A stretch of 22,859 bases of DNA from DATKKX01 sp035542775 (lineage in GTDB: Bacteria > Planctomycetota > Phycisphaerae > UBA1845 > UTPLA1): NCBI GenBank assembly GCA_035542775.1, contig DATKKX010000071.1:1-22859 (forward strand), given 5' to 3'. The position numbers were made by a program, and so were the translations under genes. This document shows positions 22,055 to 22,859 of the stretch, piece by piece. Numbering within the stretch: position 1 is the first letter of the stretch; each line of letters starts with the position of its first letter. The notes below the pieces were generated by a model, which was not told the DNA's origin, searched no databases, and saw only the letters and a list, made by a program, of their open reading frames with translations.

Positions 22055-22072
22055 CCCCGGGAAACGCCGGGG
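22055..22072. repeat. Hairpin between the two PEP-CTERM genes
   Basis: CCCCGG (22055-22060) pairs with CCGGGG (22067-22072) around a 6-nt loop. On the minus strand no T-tract follows directly, so at most it is a partial terminator or an mRNA-stability element between the paralogues. On the plus strand CTCGTTTT follows. Confidence 0.45.
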
Positions 22073-22119
22073 CTCGTTTTCATTTATTCGCATCGCGACT
22101 GTTCGCGGATCGCCTATTG

Positions 22120-22859
22120 CTACGACCGATTCCGGCGGCCCAGCAGGATGGGCAGGCCGAGGAGGGCCAGCGCCACGGTCGCCGGTTCGGGGACGGTTTG
22201 AATGCTGATATTGTCAATCCCGAGCGTCCACGAGCCGAAGCTGGTGTACATGGTGCCGGGTCGTGCGTACATGAACTGGACCAGGTCCACGCGGCTGAGG
22301 AACGTCGCCCAGTCCGCGTCGGTTCCCGGGGTACCGTCACCACGGGTGAAGATCCAGCCGATGGGAACGACGCCGCCGGCGGCGTTGATGGTGAAGTCGT
22401 AATGGTTCCAGCCGATCGGGGGCGTGGCCATGTTGTCGGTCGACCAGGTGGCCGAGTAGTTGACGCTGAAACCGGTGTCGTCCATCTGCATGATCTTGAG
22501 AGTCACGGGCCGGTTCTGCCACGATCCCACATGGAGCACGTTGAGGTCGGTGCTGAGCGTGGTGACGCCGGCGCTGGTCCAGTCGCCGACGAACACGCTG
22601 TCGATCTTGTAGGTATCGTTGAACCCCGGCTGGTAGCGCGGCGAGGCCGTCCCCCAGTTCGGGATGGACGTGCTGAAGCCGCCCTGCTGGAGGTACATGT
22701 CGGGGTTGCCGCCGGTCGGTTGGAAGACGCGGGGCTGATTATTGCTGCAGATCCATTGGCCGACGTCGGTGCCGTCGTCATAGGTTTCGATCAGGCTGGC
22801 TTGGGCGGCGGCCCCGCTCAGCACGACAAGACTCATCAACGCGATACTCAGACCTCTCA
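22120..22859 (-). CDS. PEP-CTERM anchored exported protein, 5' end one base outside the window
   Basis: Tandem paralogue of the gene at 21284-22000. It shares PTGGNPD near the N-terminus, GDGTPGTDADW in the middle, the W-(D/T)-(I/L)-G-(M/I)-DN motif before the tag, and the tail VPEPATVALALLGLPILLGRRNRS (a PEP-CTERM tag). The frame stays open to the window edge and reads RGLSIALMSLVVLSGAAAQA, parallel to the other paralogue's signal peptide. The last two bases on this strand are TG, so a start ATG whose A lies at 22860 is likely and would give about 246 aa. An internal ATG at 22836 would truncate the signal peptide. The function of the beta-rich middle is unknown. Confidence 0.9.
   Translation of the reverse strand, partial: RGLSIALMSLVVLSGAAAQASLIETYDDGTDVGQWICSNNQPRVFQPTGGNPDMYLQQGGFSTSIPNWGTASPRYQPGFNDTYKIDSVFVGDWTSAGVTTLSTDLNVLHVGSWQNRPVTLKIMQMDDTGFSVNYSATWSTDNMATPPIGWNHYDFTINAAGGVVPIGWIFTRGDGTPGTDADWATFLSRVDLVQFMYARPGTMYTSFGSWTLGIDNISIQTVPEPATVALALLGLPILLGRRNRS

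Noticed and set aside
1..22859. CRISPR array, phage, transposon or defence system
   Set aside because: No regularly spaced direct repeats of CRISPR length, no transposase or integrase motifs, and no known defence-protein signatures were seen on either strand.

Overview
The window looks like a piece of a high-GC Planctomycetota chromosome, most likely a Phycisphaerae-type lineage. That is an inference from gene content: tandem PEP-CTERM proteins, a secreted protease ending in a planctomycete-style dockerin-like EF-hand with 'DCNGN/DGxPDxC' calcium-binding repeats, an MJ0042-like zinc-ribbon protein, a planctomycete-style sigma-70 factor, and high G/C at third codon positions. No rRNA, tRNA, CRISPR array, transposase, phage gene, defence cluster or biosynthetic cluster was found.

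Layout. 1-2883: three minus-strand genes (lon cut by the left edge, a TIM-barrel sugar isomerase-like protein, a small zinc-ribbon protein). 2884-3664: a hairpin-rich divergent spacer. 3665-6430: a modular secreted trypsin-like protease. 6431-7150: decayed REP-like repeats. 7151-8302: a membrane-anchored LysM/L,D-transpeptidase. 8303-9047: a micro-repeat-rich spacer with a good promoter but no convincing gene. 9048-11879 (minus): a large secreted helical-repeat protein of unknown function, divergent from endonuclease V (11994-12671, plus). 12689-15798 (minus): larE, a lipoprotein and accA. 16215-19466 (plus): purL with two fused PurS-like domains and three odd in-frame insertions. 19501-20496 (minus): a sigma-70 family factor with a long structured leader and its own promoter. 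20772-21283: an AT-rich spacer with a possible gene remnant. 21284-22859 (minus): two tandem PEP-CTERM paralogues, the second lacking just one base of its start codon.

How the genes relate. The window mixes housekeeping genes (Lon proteolysis, fatty-acid synthesis through AccA, purine synthesis through PurL, DNA repair through EndoV, LarE sulfur transfer) with envelope and secreted proteins (protease, L,D-transpeptidase, lipoprotein, helical-repeat protein, PEP-CTERM pair). Operons look short. The only tight junction is the lipoprotein-larE pair. No obvious new multi-gene system is present. The most unusual signals are the palindrome-bearing insertions inside purL, the structured leader and non-canonical region 2.3 of the sigma factor, and the 10-bp-phased TTGCG repeats at 8642-8868.
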